64,000 nt of DNA from Streptococcus sp. SPS1 (GCF_030439915.1 NZ_JAQFJG010000002.1:62001-126000), one strand, 5' to 3'. Positions 1 to 9,194 are shown, counted from the stretch's first letter. The notes: a model not told the origin generated them from the sequence alone. Numbers and translations are program-made.

Positions 1-429
1 CGAGTTAACTTGAAGGTGTATCGTGAAAAAACTGCTAAAGTGGAAGTAACGATTCCGCTTGGCTCTATTACTCTTCGTGCAGAAGATGTGTCTCAAGATA
101 TGTATGGTTCAATTGACCTTGTAACCGATAAAATTGAACGTCAGATTCGTAAAAATAAAACAAAAATCGAGCGTAAAAATAAAAATAAGGTAGCAACTAG
201 TCAATTATTTACAGATGCTTTGGTGGAAGATTCAAATGTTGTCCAGTCTAAAGTTGTTCGTTCAAAACAAATTGATTTAAAACCAATGGATTTGGAAGAA
301 GCTATTCTACAAATGGATTTGTTAGGACATGATTTCTTTATCTATGTGGATGTTGAAGATCAGACAACCAATGTGATTTATCGTCGTGAGGATGGCGAAA
401 TTGGTTTGTTAGAAGTTAAAGAATCTTAA
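1..429 (+). CDS. hpf: Ribosome hibernation promoting factor, 3' part
   Basis: The frame is open from base 1, so the 5' end lies outside the window. The visible 142 codons match the second half of a long-form HPF/YfiA protein. The end of the N-terminal ribosome-binding domain carries a basic stretch (RQIRKNKTKIERK), a variable linker follows, and then the C-terminal dimerisation domain (DLEEAILQMDLLGHDFFIYV, then a NVIYRREDGEIGLLE-type end). Long HPFs dimerise 70S ribosomes into inactive 100S particles in stationary phase. This is family knowledge; only the C-terminal domain is seen here. An internal ATG at 10 is not the start. A hairpin terminator follows. Confidence 0.92.
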   Translation, partial: RVNLKVYREKTAKVEVTIPLGSITLRAEDVSQDMYGSIDLVTDKIERQIRKNKTKIERKNKNKVATSQLFTDALVEDSNVVQSKVVRSKQIDLKPMDLEEAILQMDLLGHDFFIYVDVEDQTTNVIYRREDGEIGLLEVKES

Positions 430-446
430 TTTCAATATGTGTAAAG

Positions 447-480
447 GTAGGTTTACTGAATTGTAAACCTCCTTTTTCTT
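447..480 (+). terminator. Rho-independent terminator after hpf
   Basis: An 8-bp perfect stem (AGGTTTAC / GTAAACCT, six-base loop) is followed by CCTTTTTCTT, 20 bases after the hpf stop. Confidence 0.75.
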
Positions 481-533
481 ATAATTGATAGAATTACTGA
501 TTACACTTTTAAAAAGTCGCTTTTTGAGGGGTA

Positions 534-545
534 TTATGGTATAAT
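534..545 (+). promoter_or_regulatory. Extended -10 promoter of pde1
   Basis: TATGGTATAAT carries an extended TGn and a perfect TATAAT at 540-545. The -10 hexamer overlaps an upstream in-frame ATG at 544, so a transcript from here cannot use that ATG. This supports translation from the ATG at 565. Confidence 0.7.
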
Positions 546-564
546 GGGTGCCAAGAGGTTTGGA

Positions 565-2538
565 ATGAAAAAATTTTATGTAAGTCCATTCTTTCCTATT
601 TTAGTAGGATTGATTGCGTTTGGAGTCTTATCCACTTTCATTATTTTTGTTAATAATAATCTGTTGACGCTTTTAATTTTGTTTCTTTTTGTAGGAGGCT
701 ATGTTTTTTTATTTAAGAAACTGAGAGTGCATTATACAAGGAGTGAAGTAGAACAAATCCAGTATGTAAACCACCAAGCGGAAGAAAGTTTGACAGCTCT
801 ATTGGAACAGATACCTGTAGGTGTTATGAAATTGAATTTATCTTCTGGAGAGGTTGAGTGGTTTAATCCCTATGCTGAATTGATTTTGACCAAGGAAGAT
901 GGCGATTTTGATTTGGAAGCTGTTCAAACGATTATCAAGGCTTCAGTAGGAAATCCGTCTACTTATGCCAAACTGGGTGAGAAGCGTTATGCTGTTCATA
1001 TGGATGCTTCTTCCGGTGTTTTGTATTTTGTAGATGTATCCAGGGAGCAAGCCATAACAGATGAGTTAGTAACGAGTCGACCAGTGATTGGAGTTGTGTC
1101 TGTGGATAATTATGATGATTTGGAGGATGCAACTTCTGAGTCAGATATTAGTCAAATCAATAGTTTTGTAGCTAATTTTATATCAGAGTTTTCAGAAAAA
1201 TACATGATGTTTTCTCGTCGGGTAAGTATGGATCGATTTTATCTATTTACTGACTACACAGTGCTTGAGGGCTTGATGAATGATAAATTTTCTGTTATAG
1301 ATGCTTTCAGAGAAGAGTCGAAACAGAGACAGTTGCCCTTGACCTTAAGTATGGGATTTTCTTATGGTGATGGAAATCATGATGAAATCGGGAAAGTTGC
1401 TTTGCTCAACTTGAACTTGGCTGAAGTACGTGGTGGCGACCAGGTGGTTGTCAAGGAGAATGATGAAACGAAAAATCCAGTCTACTTTGGTGGTGGGTCG
1501 GCTGCGTCCATCAAGCGCACTCGTACCCGTACTCGATCAATGATGACAGCCATATCTGATAAGATTCGTAGTGTGGATCAAGTGTTTGTAGTTGGACATA
1601 GAAATTTAGATATGGATGCCTTGGGCTCTGCTGTAGGTATGCAGTTGTTTGCCAGCAATGTGATTGAAAATAGCTATGCTCTTTATGATGAAAATCAAAT
1701 GTCTCCAGATATTGAACGAGCTGTTTCATTCTTAGAAAAAGAAGGAGTTACGAAGTTGTTGTCTGTTAAGGATGCAATGGGGATGGTGACTAATCGTTCT
1801 TTGTTGATTCTTGTAGACCATTCAAAGACAGCCTTAACATTATCAAAAGAATTTTATGATTTATTTACCCAAACTATTGTTATTGACCACCATAGAAGGG
1901 ATCAGGATTTCCCAGACAATGCAGTTATCACTTATATCGAAAGTGGTGCAAGCAGTGCCAGTGAGTTAGTAACAGAACTGATTCAGTTCCAGAATTCTAA
2001 GAAAAATCGTTTGAGTCGTATGCAAGCCAGTGTCTTGATGGCTGGTATGATGCTGGATACTAAAAATTTCACCTCACGAGTGACTAGTCGGACATTTGAT
2101 GTTGCTAGCTATCTCAGAACGCGCGGAAGTGATAGTATTGCTATCCAAGAAATCGCTGCGACAGATTTTGAAGAATATCGTGAGGTCAATGAACTGATTT
2201 TACAGGGGCGTAAATTAGGTTCAGATGTATTGATAGCAGAGGCTAAGGACTCGAAATGCTATGATACAGTTGTTATTAGTAAGGCAGCAGATGCCATGTT
2301 AGCTATGTCAGGTATTGAAGCGAGTTTTGTTCTTGCGAAGAATACACAAGGATTTATCTCGATCTCAGCTCGAAGTCGTAGTAAGCTGAATGTACAACGA
2401 ATTATGGAAGAGTTAGGCGGTGGAGGTCACTTTAATTTGGCAGCAGCTCAAATTAAAGATTTAACCTTGTCAGAAGCAGGTGAAAAACTGACAGAAATTG
2501 TATTAAATGAAATAAAGGAAAAGGAGAAAGAAGAATGA
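565..2538 (+). CDS. pde1: Cyclic-di-AMP phosphodiesterase GdpP/Pde1
   Basis: This membrane-bound DHH/DHHA1 phosphodiesterase hydrolyses c-di-AMP to pApA. Two N-terminal transmembrane segments (about residues 8-55) are followed by a PAS-like domain (about 70-150), a degenerate GGDEF domain (about 160-300) and a DHH domain. The DHH domain contains [14 protein letters not shown] and [11 protein letters not shown] as metal ligands, and [13 protein letters not shown] marks the DHHA1 end. An upstream in-frame ATG at 544 would add seven residues but lies inside the -10 box. The ATG at 565 has AAGAGG eleven bases upstream and gives 657 aa, the usual size. The stop overlaps the rplI start by four bases (ATGA), so the two are probably translationally coupled. 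Confidence 0.93.
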   Translation: MKKFYVSPFFPILVGLIAFGVLSTFIIFVNNNLLTLLILFLFVGGYVFLFKKLRVHYTRSEVEQIQYVNHQAEESLTALLEQIPVGVMKLNLSSGEVEWFNPYAELILTKEDGDFDLEAVQTIIKASVGNPSTYAKLGEKRYAVHMDASSGVLYFVDVSREQAITDELVTSRPVIGVVSVDNYDDLEDATSESDISQINSFVANFISEFSEKYMMFSRRVSMDRFYLFTDYTVLEGLMNDKFSVIDAFREESKQRQLPLTLSMGFSYGDGNHDEIGKVALLNLNLAEVRGGDQVVVKENDETKNPVYFGGGSAASIKRTRTRTRSMMTAISDKIRSVDQVFVVGHRNLDMDALGSAVGMQLFASNVIENSYALYDENQMSPDIERAVSFLEKEGVTKLLSVKDAMGMVTNRSLLILVDHSKTALTLSKEFYDLFTQTIVIDHHRRDQDFPDNAVITYIESGASSASELVTELIQFQNSKKNRLSRMQASVLMAGMMLDTKNFTSRVTSRTFDVASYLRTRGSDSIAIQEIAATDFEEYREVNELILQGRKLGSDVLIAEAKDSKCYDTVVISKAADAMLAMSGIEASFVLAKNTQGFISISARSRSKLNVQRIMEELGGGGHFNLAAAQIKDLTLSEAGEKLTEIVLNEIKEKEKEE

Positions 2539-2987
2539 AAGTAATCTTTTTAGCAGATGTTAAAGGAAAAGGTAAAAAAGGCGAAATTAAGGAAGTACCA
2601 ACAGGGTATGCGCAAAACTTTCTTATCAAAAAGAACCTAGCCAAAGAAGCGACTGCTCAAGCGGTAGGTGAGCTTCGTGGTAAACAAAAATCTGAAGAAA
2701 AAGCTCACGCTGAAATGATTGCAGAAGCAAAAGTAATTAAAGCCCAACTTGAAGCAGAAGAAACGGTTGTAGAATTTGTTGAAAAAGTTGGTCCAGATGG
2801 TCGTACCTTTGGTTCGATTACCAATAAGAAGATTGCAGAAGAATTGCAAAAGCAATTTGGAATTAAGATTGATAAACGTCATATCCAAGTACAAGCTCCG
2901 ATTCGAGCGGTTGGTTTAATCGATGTACCAGTGAAAATCTATCAAGATATTACAAGTGTAATCAATCTTCGTGTGAAAGAAGGATAA
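2535..2987 (+). CDS. rplI: Ribosomal protein L9
   Basis: This 150-residue protein of the large subunit opens with [17 protein letters not shown]. The L9 signature follows ([17 protein letters not shown]), then the long connecting helix (about 45-75) and the C-terminal RNA-binding domain. Length and domain order are normal for L9. The start codon overlaps the pde1 stop, and GGAGAAAG sits just upstream inside pde1. dnaB follows after a 43-bp gap, the common Firmicute gdpP-rplI-dnaB order. Confidence 0.97.
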   Translation: MKVIFLADVKGKGKKGEIKEVPTGYAQNFLIKKNLAKEATAQAVGELRGKQKSEEKAHAEMIAEAKVIKAQLEAEETVVEFVEKVGPDGRTFGSITNKKIAEELQKQFGIKIDKRHIQVQAPIRAVGLIDVPVKIYQDITSVINLRVKEG

Positions 2988-3030
2988 GTTTACACCTTCT
3001 TGACAATATTGTAAAAGGAAGGGCAGTCTG

Positions 3031-4383
3031 ATGGCAGAAGTAGAAGAGTTACGAGTACAACCTCAAGATATCTTAGCTGAGCAATCTGTTTTAGGGGCTA
3101 TCTTTATTGACGAGAGTAAACTTGTTTTTGTGCGAGAATACATTGAGTCTCGGGACTTTTTTAAGTATGCCCATCGTTTGATTTTCCAAGCTATGGTCGA
3201 TTTATCCGATCGTGGTGATGCCATAGATGCAACAACTGTTCGCACCATTCTTGATAATCAAGGGGATTTACAGAATATTGGTGGCCTGTCTTACCTGGTT
3301 GAGATTGTCAATTCTGTGCCAACTTCTGCTAATGCGGAGTATTATGCTAAGATTGTTGCAGAAAAAGCAATGCTACGTCGTTTAATTGCCAAGTTGACAG
3401 AGTCTGTCAACCAAGCTTACGAAGCGTCACAACCAGCTGATGAAATTATTGCTCAGGCAGAAAAAGGCCTGATTGATGTCAGTGAAAATGCTAATCGAAG
3501 TGGATTTAAGAACATTCGAGATGTGTTGAATATCAACTTTGGAAATCTGGAAGCTCGTTCGCAACAAACGACCGATATTACAGGTATTGCGACAGGCTAT
3601 CGTGATTTGGATCATATGACGACTGGTCTGCACGAGGAGGAGTTGATTATTCTAGCAGCCCGTCCAGCGGTTGGTAAGACAGCCTTTGCCTTGAATATTG
3701 CTCAGAATATTGGGACTAAGTTGGATAAAACGGTTGCTATCTTTTCGCTCGAAATGGGTGCGGAAAGTCTAGTAGACCGTATGTTAGCTGCAGAAGGTTT
3801 GGTGGAATCCCATTCTATCCGTACGGGTCAATTGACTGATGAGGAATGGCAAAAGTATACCATTGCTCAAGGGAATCTAGCGAATGCAAGTATCTATATC
3901 GATGATACGCCAGGGATTCGGATTACAGAGATTCGTTCTCGTTCTCGTAAATTGGCTCAAGAAACGGGCAATCTTGGTTTGATTTTGATAGATTACTTGC
4001 AATTGATTACAGGTACAGGCCGAGAAAATCGTCAACAAGAAGTTTCAGAAATTTCACGTCAGTTGAAAATCCTAGCCAAGGAACTGAAAGTTCCAGTAAT
4101 TGCTCTAAGTCAGTTGTCTCGTGGTGTAGAACAACGTCAGGACAAGAGGCCAGTCTTGTCTGATATTCGTGAATCGGGATCTATTGAGCAGGATGCTGAT
4201 ATCGTAGCCTTTCTTTATCGTGACGACTACTATGAGCGTGGTGGTGAAGAAGAGGAAGGTATCCCAAATAATAAGGTGGAAGTTATTATTGAGAAAAACC
4301 GTAGTGGAGCTCGTGGAACAGTGGAATTAATTTTCCAAAAAGAATACAATAAATTTTCAAGTATATCAAAAAGGGAGGCATAA
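3031..4383 (+). CDS. dnaB: Replicative DNA helicase DnaB
   Basis: This hexameric helicase of the replication fork (called DnaC in some Gram-positive nomenclature) is 450 aa long. The N-terminal DnaB domain (about 10-115) includes LGAIFIDESKL. A linker helix and the RecA-like C-terminal ATPase follow, with Walker A ARPAVGKTAFALNIAQ (about 210-226), Walker B LILIDYLQLI and the C-terminal arginine region (EKNRSGARGTVEL). The start is preceded by AAGGAAGGG. It shares the transcription direction of pde1 and rplI, and its stop is one base from veg. Confidence 0.96.
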   Translation: MAEVEELRVQPQDILAEQSVLGAIFIDESKLVFVREYIESRDFFKYAHRLIFQAMVDLSDRGDAIDATTVRTILDNQGDLQNIGGLSYLVEIVNSVPTSANAEYYAKIVAEKAMLRRLIAKLTESVNQAYEASQPADEIIAQAEKGLIDVSENANRSGFKNIRDVLNINFGNLEARSQQTTDITGIATGYRDLDHMTTGLHEEELIILAARPAVGKTAFALNIAQNIGTKLDKTVAIFSLEMGAESLVDRMLAAEGLVESHSIRTGQLTDEEWQKYTIAQGNLANASIYIDDTPGIRITEIRSRSRKLAQETGNLGLILIDYLQLITGTGRENRQQEVSEISRQLKILAKELKVPVIALSQLSRGVEQRQDKRPVLSDIRESGSIEQDADIVAFLYRDDYYERGGEEEEGIPNNKVEVIIEKNRSGARGTVELIFQKEYNKFSSISKREA

Positions 4384-4384
4384 G

Positions 4385-4651
4385 ATGACAGACGCATTTA
4401 CAGATGTAGCTAAGATGAAAAAAATTAAAGAGGAAATCAAGGCGCATGAGGGTCATGTAATTGAAATGACTTTGGAAAATGGGCGTAAGCGTCAAAAAAA
4501 TAGATTGGGTAAGTTAATTGAAGTTTATCCATCCCTATTTATTGTGGAATTTGGGAATGTGGAAGGAGATAAACAAGCTAATGTTTACGTTGAATCCTTT
4601 ACTTACTCAGATATCCTTACTGAAAAGAATTTGATTCATTATCTGGACTAA
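4385..4651 (+). CDS. veg: Veg family protein
   Basis: The 88-residue protein has the Veg/DUF1021 fold: an N-terminal helix (VAKMKKIKEEIKAHEGH), then an SH3-like barrel with LENGRKRQKNRLGKLIEVYP and FIVEFGN. In Bacillus, Veg affects biofilm matrix gene expression; its role in streptococci is not established. The start follows the dnaB stop at once, and GGGAGG lies inside the dnaB 3' end, so it is probably expressed with dnaB. A strong terminator begins at its stop codon. Confidence 0.9.
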   Translation: MTDAFTDVAKMKKIKEEIKAHEGHVIEMTLENGRKRQKNRLGKLIEVYPSLFIVEFGNVEGDKQANVYVESFTYSDILTEKNLIHYLD

Positions 4652-4683
4652 AGTGAGAAATTTTCTCACTTTTTCTTTTTTCT
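4651..4683 (+). terminator. Terminator of the dnaB-veg unit
   Basis: The stem AAGTGAGAAA/TTTCTCACTT runs straight into a long T-rich tract (TTTTTCTTTTTTCT). That tract also lies directly upstream of the cin-box of cbpD. Confidence 0.9.
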
Positions 4684-4690
4684 CCGAATA
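4683..4690 (+). promoter_or_regulatory. cin-box (ComX-dependent promoter) of cbpD
   Basis: TCCGAATA differs at one base from the streptococcal late-competence consensus TACGAATA. It is preceded by a T-rich stretch, as in other SigX promoters, and lies 50 bases before the cbpD start. CbpD is an established late competence product, which agrees with this reading. Confidence 0.85.
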
Positions 4691-4739
4691 GTTTAAGTGA
4701 AGGTAATCTTCGATTTATATTATTTTTCAAGGAGGAAGA

Positions 4740-6086
4740 ATGAAAGTTTTACCATTCAAAGTAACAGAGACAGGATTTTCTTTGAGAAAGTCGGTTAAAA
4801 AGGTTGTTCCTTTTTTAGTAGTAGGATTGATGCTAGCAACTGGCGATAGTGTCTATGCCTATTCCGGAGGAAATGGATCGATTGCGCGTGGAGATGATTA
4901 TCCTGCTTACTATAAAAATGGGAGTCAGGAAATTGATCAGTGGCGCATGTACTCTCGTCAGTGTACTTCATTTGCAGCCTTTCGCTTGAGTAGTGTCAAT
5001 GGTTTTGAGATTCCAAGGGCTTATGGAAATGCGAATGAATGGGGGCATCGTGCTCGTCGTGAAGGCTATCGTGTAGATAATACACCGACGATTGGCTCTA
5101 TTGCTTGGTCTACTGCAGGAACTTATGGGCATGTTGCCTGGGTGTCAAATGTAATGGGAGATCAGATTGAGATCGAGGAATATAACTATGGTTATACAGA
5201 AGCCTATAATAAACGAAGTATAAAAGCAAATACGATGACAGGATTTATTCATTTTAAAGATTTGGCTGGTGGCAGTGTTGGGAATAGTCAAACCTCAGTT
5301 TCAACAGGCGGAACTCATTATGTTAAGACCAAGTCTGCTATTAAAACTGAACCTCTAGCTAGCGCAACTGCAATTGATTACTATTATCCTGGGGAGAAGG
5401 TTCATTATGATCAAATTCTCGAAAAAGATGGATACAAGTGGTTGAGTTATACTGCCTATAATGGAAGCTATCGTTATGTTCAATTGGAGGCTGTGAATAA
5501 AAATCCTCTAGGTAATTCTGTTCTTTCTTCAACCGGTGGAACTCATTATTTTAAGACCAAGTCTGCTATCAAAAATCAGCCATTAGCTAGTGCAACTGCG
5601 ATTGATTACTATTATCCTGGGGAGAAGGTTCATTATGATCAAATTCTCGAAAAAGATGGATACAAGTGGATGAGTTATACGGCTTATAATGGAAGTCGTC
5701 GCTATATCCAGCTAGAGGGGATGACTTCTTCACAGAATTATCAGAATCAATCAGGAAACATCTCTAGCTATGGATCTAATAACAGTTCAACTGTCGGTTG
5801 GAAGAAAATAAATGGTAGTTGGTATCATTTCAAATCAAATGGCTCTAAATCAACAGGCTGGTTGAAAGATGGTTCTAGCTGGTATTATTTGAAATCATCT
5901 GGTGAAATGCAGACAGGATGGTTAAAGGAGAATGGCTCGTGGTATTACCTGGATAGTTCAGGGGCAATGAAAACAGGCTGGTATCAAGTTTCTGGTAAGT
6001 GGTATTATTCTTACTCTTCAGGTGCCTTAGCTGTTAATACGACGGTGGATGGCTACAGAGTAAATAGTTATGGAGAACGAGTATAG
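4740..6086 (+). CDS. cbpD: Choline-binding protein D, competence fratricide murein hydrolase
   Basis: CbpD is secreted by competent cells and lyses non-competent siblings. The 448-aa protein starts with a long signal peptide (to about residue 40, ending VYA-YSG). A CHAP amidase/endopeptidase domain follows (about 45-175) with catalytic-type Cys in SRQCTSFAAFRL and His in YGHVAWVSNV. Then come two SH3b domains (about 195-260 and 275-340) and four choline-binding repeats (W-Y-Y/F pattern, about 355-430). The two SH3b domains are nearly identical at DNA level (about 5308-5480 and 5540-5712), suggesting recent duplication or homogenisation. GGAGGAAGA sits directly before the ATG. Expression is expected only in competence, from the cin-box. 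Confidence 0.96.
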   Translation: MKVLPFKVTETGFSLRKSVKKVVPFLVVGLMLATGDSVYAYSGGNGSIARGDDYPAYYKNGSQEIDQWRMYSRQCTSFAAFRLSSVNGFEIPRAYGNANEWGHRARREGYRVDNTPTIGSIAWSTAGTYGHVAWVSNVMGDQIEIEEYNYGYTEAYNKRSIKANTMTGFIHFKDLAGGSVGNSQTSVSTGGTHYVKTKSAIKTEPLASATAIDYYYPGEKVHYDQILEKDGYKWLSYTAYNGSYRYVQLEAVNKNPLGNSVLSSTGGTHYFKTKSAIKNQPLASATAIDYYYPGEKVHYDQILEKDGYKWMSYTAYNGSRRYIQLEGMTSSQNYQNQSGNISSYGSNNSSTVGWKKINGSWYHFKSNGSKSTGWLKDGSSWYYLKSSGEMQTGWLKENGSWYYLDSSGAMKTGWYQVSGKWYYSYSSGALAVNTTVDGYRVNSYGERV

Positions 6087-6091
6087 AAAAT

Positions 6092-6121
6092 TGGAGTAGG
6101 AAATGTTTCCTGCTCTTTTCT
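6092..6121 (+). terminator. Terminator after cbpD
   Basis: GAGTAGGAAA-TG-TTTCCTGCTC forms a hairpin followed by TTTTCT just downstream of the cbpD stop. Confidence 0.7.
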
Positions 6122-6134
6122 GTAAGCAGTTTCC

Positions 6135-6163
6135 TTGACATTTTTCTTATTTTGCGCTATCAT
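6135..6163 (+). promoter_or_regulatory. Promoter of the thiamine-precursor transport operon
   Basis: A consensus -35 TTGACA (6135-6140), a 17-bp spacer and TATCAT (6158-6163) lie directly upstream of the TPP riboswitch. A second TATAAT at 6171 is too far from a -35 to be preferred. Confidence 0.75.
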
Positions 6164-6179
6164 ATATCCATATAATATA

Positions 6180-6260
<81 letters not shown>

Positions 6261-6275
6261 CTTAGTCTATTCTGC

Positions 6276-6309
6276 ACCTTTTCCATATATGGTAAAGGTT
6301 TTTCTTTTT
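6276..6309 (+). terminator. Riboswitch expression-platform terminator
   Basis: The 24-bp palindrome 6276-6299 (ACCTTT, CCATATATGG, AAAGGT) ends in TTTTTCTTTTT. It lies between aptamer and first gene, the arrangement of a transcriptional OFF switch. Confidence 0.85.
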
Positions 6310-6339
6310 GTCAAAGGAAAACGAGAAGAGGAGGTTTTT

Positions 6340-6630
6340 ATGAAAGCAAGCATTGCCTTGCAAGTTTTACCCCTAGCACAGGGGATTGACCGCATAGCTG
6401 TTATCGATCAGGTCATTGCTTATCTACAAGCTCAAGAAGTGACGATGGTAGTGACACCATTTGAAACGGTCTTGGAAGGGGAGTTTGATGAGCTTATGCG
6501 CATTCTAAAAGAAGCGCTGGAAGTGGCAGGGCAGGAGGCAGATAATGTCTTTGCCAATGTCAAAATAAATGTAGGAGAGATTTTAAGTATTGATGAGAAG
6601 CTTGAAAAGTATACTGAGACGACACATTAG
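6340..6630 (+). CDS. Thiamine-binding DUF77 family protein
   Basis: This protein of 96 aa with MTH1187/YkoF-type features (SIALQVLPL, then VVTPFETVLEGEFDELMRIL) belongs to a small ferredoxin-fold family known to bind thiamine or related pyrimidines. The start is the ATG at 6340, preceded by GAGGAGG. A longer frame reading from 6289 begins inside the riboswitch terminator and is not credible. It is the first gene of a TPP-controlled operon, and its 3' end overlaps the permease by 38 bases. A role in binding imported thiamine precursor is inferred from family and context. Confidence 0.85.
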   Translation: MKASIALQVLPLAQGIDRIAVIDQVIAYLQAQEVTMVVTPFETVLEGEFDELMRILKEALEVAGQEADNVFANVKINVGEILSIDEKLEKYTETTH

Positions 6631-7351
6631 TCTATTGGGTTTTCTGGGAGTCTTGTCAATCTGGCAGTTAGCAGGTTTTCTTAAACTTCTCCCCAAGTTT
6701 ATCCTGCCGACACCTCTTGAAATTCTCCAGTCCTTTGTTCGTGACAGAGAATTTCTCTGGTACCATAGCTGGGCGACCTTGAGAGTGGCTTTATTGGGTC
6801 TAATTTTGGGAGTCTTGATTGCCTGTCTCATGGCTGTACTTATGGATAGTTTGACTTGGCTCAATGACCTGATTTACCCTATGATGGTGGTCGTTCAGAC
6901 CATTCCGACCATTGCCATAGCTCCTATCTTGGTCTTGTGGCTAGGTTATGGGATTCTGCCCAAGATTGTCCTGATTATCTTGACGACAACCTTCCCTATC
7001 ATCGTCAGCATTTTGGACGGTTTTAGGCATTGTGACAAGGATATGCTGACCTTGTTTAGTCTGATGCGGGCCAAGCCTTGGCAAATCCTGTGGCATTTTA
7101 AAATTCCAGTCAGCCTGCCCTACTTTTATGCTGGTCTGAGGGTCAGTGTCTCCTACGCTTTTATCACAACAGTGGTATCTGAGTGGTTGGGAGGCTTTGA
7201 GGGTCTTGGTGTTTATATGATTCAGTCCAAGAAACTGTTTCAGTATGATACCATGTTCGTGATTATTATTCTGGTATCGATTATCAGTCTTCTCGGTATG
7301 AAGCTGGTTGATGTCAGTGAAAAATATGTTATTAAATGGAAACGTTCGTAG
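6593..7351 (+). CDS. ABC transporter permease, thiamine precursor (ThiX-like)
   Basis: This SsuC/ThiX-type inner-membrane permease of 252 aa has six predicted membrane segments. The permease EAA-like loop is MRAKPWQILWHFKIPVSLPY (about 160-180), which contacts the ATPase. The first plausible start is ATG at 6593 (GGAGAGA upstream at 6574); a TTG one codon before is possible but unneeded. It lies between the DUF77 protein and the substrate-binding lipoprotein in the TPP-riboswitch operon, so the cargo is probably hydroxymethylpyrimidine or a formyl-aminopyrimidine. Confidence 0.88.
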   Translation: MRSLKSILRRHISLLGFLGVLSIWQLAGFLKLLPKFILPTPLEILQSFVRDREFLWYHSWATLRVALLGLILGVLIACLMAVLMDSLTWLNDLIYPMMVVVQTIPTIAIAPILVLWLGYGILPKIVLIILTTTFPIIVSILDGFRHCDKDMLTLFSLMRAKPWQILWHFKIPVSLPYFYAGLRVSVSYAFITTVVSEWLGGFEGLGVYMIQSKKLFQYDTMFVIIILVSIISLLGMKLVDVSEKYVIKWKRS

Positions 7352-7388
7352 AATTAGAATGTTTCAAAAAAGAAAAGAGGAAATTGAA

Positions 7389-8396
7389 ATGAAGAAAACA
7401 TGGAAAGTGTTTTTAACTGTTTTAACAGCTCTTGTAGCTGTTGTACTTGTGGCCTGTGGTCAAGGAACTGCTTCTAAGGATAACAAAGAGGCAGAACTCA
7501 AGAAAATCGACTTTATCCTAGACTGGACACCAAATACCAACCACACAGGGCTTTATGTGGCTAAGGAAAAAGGCTACTTCAAGGAAGCTGGAGTGGATGT
7601 TGATTTGAAATTGCCACCAGAAGAAAGTTCTTCTGACTTGGTTATTAACGGTAAGGCACCATTTGCAGTCTATTTCCAAGACTATATGGCTAAAAAATTG
7701 GAAAAAGGGGCAGGAATTACTGCCGTTGCAGCTATTGTTGAACACAATACATCAGGAATCATCTCTCGTAAATCTGACAATGTAGCTAGTCCAAAAGACT
7801 TGGTTGGGAAGAAATACGGAACCTGGAATGACCCAACGGAACTTGCTATGTTGAAAACCTTGGTAGAATCACAAGGTGGAGACTTTGAGAAGGTTGAAAA
7901 AGTACCAAATAACGACTCAAACTCAATCACACCGATTGCCAATGGGGTCTTTGATACTGCTTGGATCTACTACGGTTGGGATGGTATCCTTGCAAAATCT
8001 CAAGGTGTAGATGCTAATTTCATGTACTTGAAAGACTACGTTAAAGAATTTGACTACTACTCACCAGTTATCATCGCAAACAACGACTATTTGAAAGCCA
8101 ACAAAGAAGAAGCTCGTAAAGTCATCCAAGCCATCAAAAAAGGCTACCAATATGCTATGGAGCATCCAGAGGAAGCGGCAGATATCCTCATCAAGAATGC
8201 ACCTGAACTCAAGGAAAAACGTGACTTTGTCATCGAATCTCAAAAATACTTGTCAAAAGAATACGCAAGTGACAAGGAAAAATGGGGTCAATTTGATGCA
8301 GCTCGCTGGAATGCCTTCTACAAATGGGATAAAGAAAATGGTATCCTTAAAGAAGACTTGACAGACAAAGGTTTTACCAATGAATTTGTGAAATAA
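7389..8396 (+). CDS. Thiamine-precursor substrate-binding lipoprotein (NMT1/THI5-like)
   Basis: The protein is 335 aa. The ATG at 7389 has GAGGAAATTG upstream and gives a lipoprotein signal: MKKTWKVF, a hydrophobic core and lipobox LVAC (Cys22). An upstream in-frame ATG at 7308 would bury the signal inside the permease gene and is rejected. The mature part is an NMT1/THI5-type periplasmic-binding fold (FILDWTPNTNHTGLYVAKEKGYF; GTWNDPTELAML), the family that binds pyrimidine precursors of thiamine. The stop overlaps the ATPase start by one base (TAATG). Confidence 0.92.
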   Translation: MKKTWKVFLTVLTALVAVVLVACGQGTASKDNKEAELKKIDFILDWTPNTNHTGLYVAKEKGYFKEAGVDVDLKLPPEESSSDLVINGKAPFAVYFQDYMAKKLEKGAGITAVAAIVEHNTSGIISRKSDNVASPKDLVGKKYGTWNDPTELAMLKTLVESQGGDFEKVEKVPNNDSNSITPIANGVFDTAWIYYGWDGILAKSQGVDANFMYLKDYVKEFDYYSPVIIANNDYLKANKEEARKVIQAIKKGYQYAMEHPEEAADILIKNAPELKEKRDFVIESQKYLSKEYASDKEKWGQFDAARWNAFYKWDKENGILKEDLTDKGFTNEFVK

Positions 8397-9124
8397 TGAC
8401 AGAAATTAGACTAGAACACGTCAGTTATGCCTATGGTCAGGAGAGGATTTTAGAAGACATCAACCTGCAGGTGACTTCAGGTGAAGTGGTTTCTATCCTA
8501 GGCCCAAGTGGTGTAGGTAAGACTACGCTTTTCAATTTAATTGCGGGGATTTTAGAAGTTCAGTCAGGGAGAATTGTCCTTGATGGCGAGGAAAATCCTA
8601 AGGGACGCGTGAGTTATATGTTGCAAAAGGATTTGCTCTTGGAGCATAAGACCGTGCTTGGTAATATCATTCTGCCCCTCTTGATTCAAAAGGTGGATAA
8701 GGCGGAAGCCATTGCCCGCGCGGATGAAATTCTTGCGACCTTCCAGTTGACAGCTGTAAGAGATAAATACCCTCATGAACTCAGTGGTGGGATGCGCCAG
8801 CGCGTGGCCTTGCTTCGAACTTACCTTTTCGGGCACAAGCTCTTTCTCTTAGATGAAGCCTTTAGCGCCTTGGATGAGATGACCAAGATGGAACTACACG
8901 CTTGGTACCTTGAGATTCACAAGCAGTTGCAGCTAACAACCTTGATCATCACGCATAGTATCGAGGAGGCCCTCAGTCTCAGCGACCGCATCTATATCTT
9001 GAAAAATCGTCCTGGGCAGATTGTTTCAGAAATTAAACTAGATTGGTCTGAAGGTGAGGACAAGGAAGTCCAAAAGATTGCCTACAAACGTCAAATTTTG
9101 GCAGAATTAGGCTTAGATAAGTAG
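8396..9124 (+). CDS. ABC transporter ATP-binding protein, thiamine precursor (ThiZ-like)
   Basis: This 242-aa nucleotide-binding subunit has Walker A GPSGVGKTT (about 36-44), Q-loop MLQKDLLLEHKTVLGNI, signature LSGGMRQRVALLR (about 130) and Walker B LFLLDEAFSALDE. The switch His is in IITHSIEEALSLSDRI. It most resembles the SsuB/TauB/ThiZ group. Its start overlaps the lipoprotein stop, so the four genes 6340-9124 form one TPP-controlled operon. Confidence 0.93.
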   Translation: MTEIRLEHVSYAYGQERILEDINLQVTSGEVVSILGPSGVGKTTLFNLIAGILEVQSGRIVLDGEENPKGRVSYMLQKDLLLEHKTVLGNIILPLLIQKVDKAEAIARADEILATFQLTAVRDKYPHELSGGMRQRVALLRTYLFGHKLFLLDEAFSALDEMTKMELHAWYLEIHKQLQLTTLIITHSIEEALSLSDRIYILKNRPGQIVSEIKLDWSEGEDKEVQKIAYKRQILAELGLDK

Positions 9125-9194
9125 AAAAATAGGGAGTTGATGAAGATTATCCTTTACCAGCGCCCTTTTTCTTTTAAAAATGAGAAAATTTCGG

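Noticed and set aside
544-564. Upstream ATG of pde1 at 544
   Set aside because: It overlaps the -10 box TATAAT at 540-545, so it cannot be in the transcript. The ATG at 565 has a ribosome-binding site and normal protein length.
6289-6339. N-terminal extension of the DUF77 protein
   Set aside because: It begins inside the riboswitch terminator and has no ribosome-binding site.
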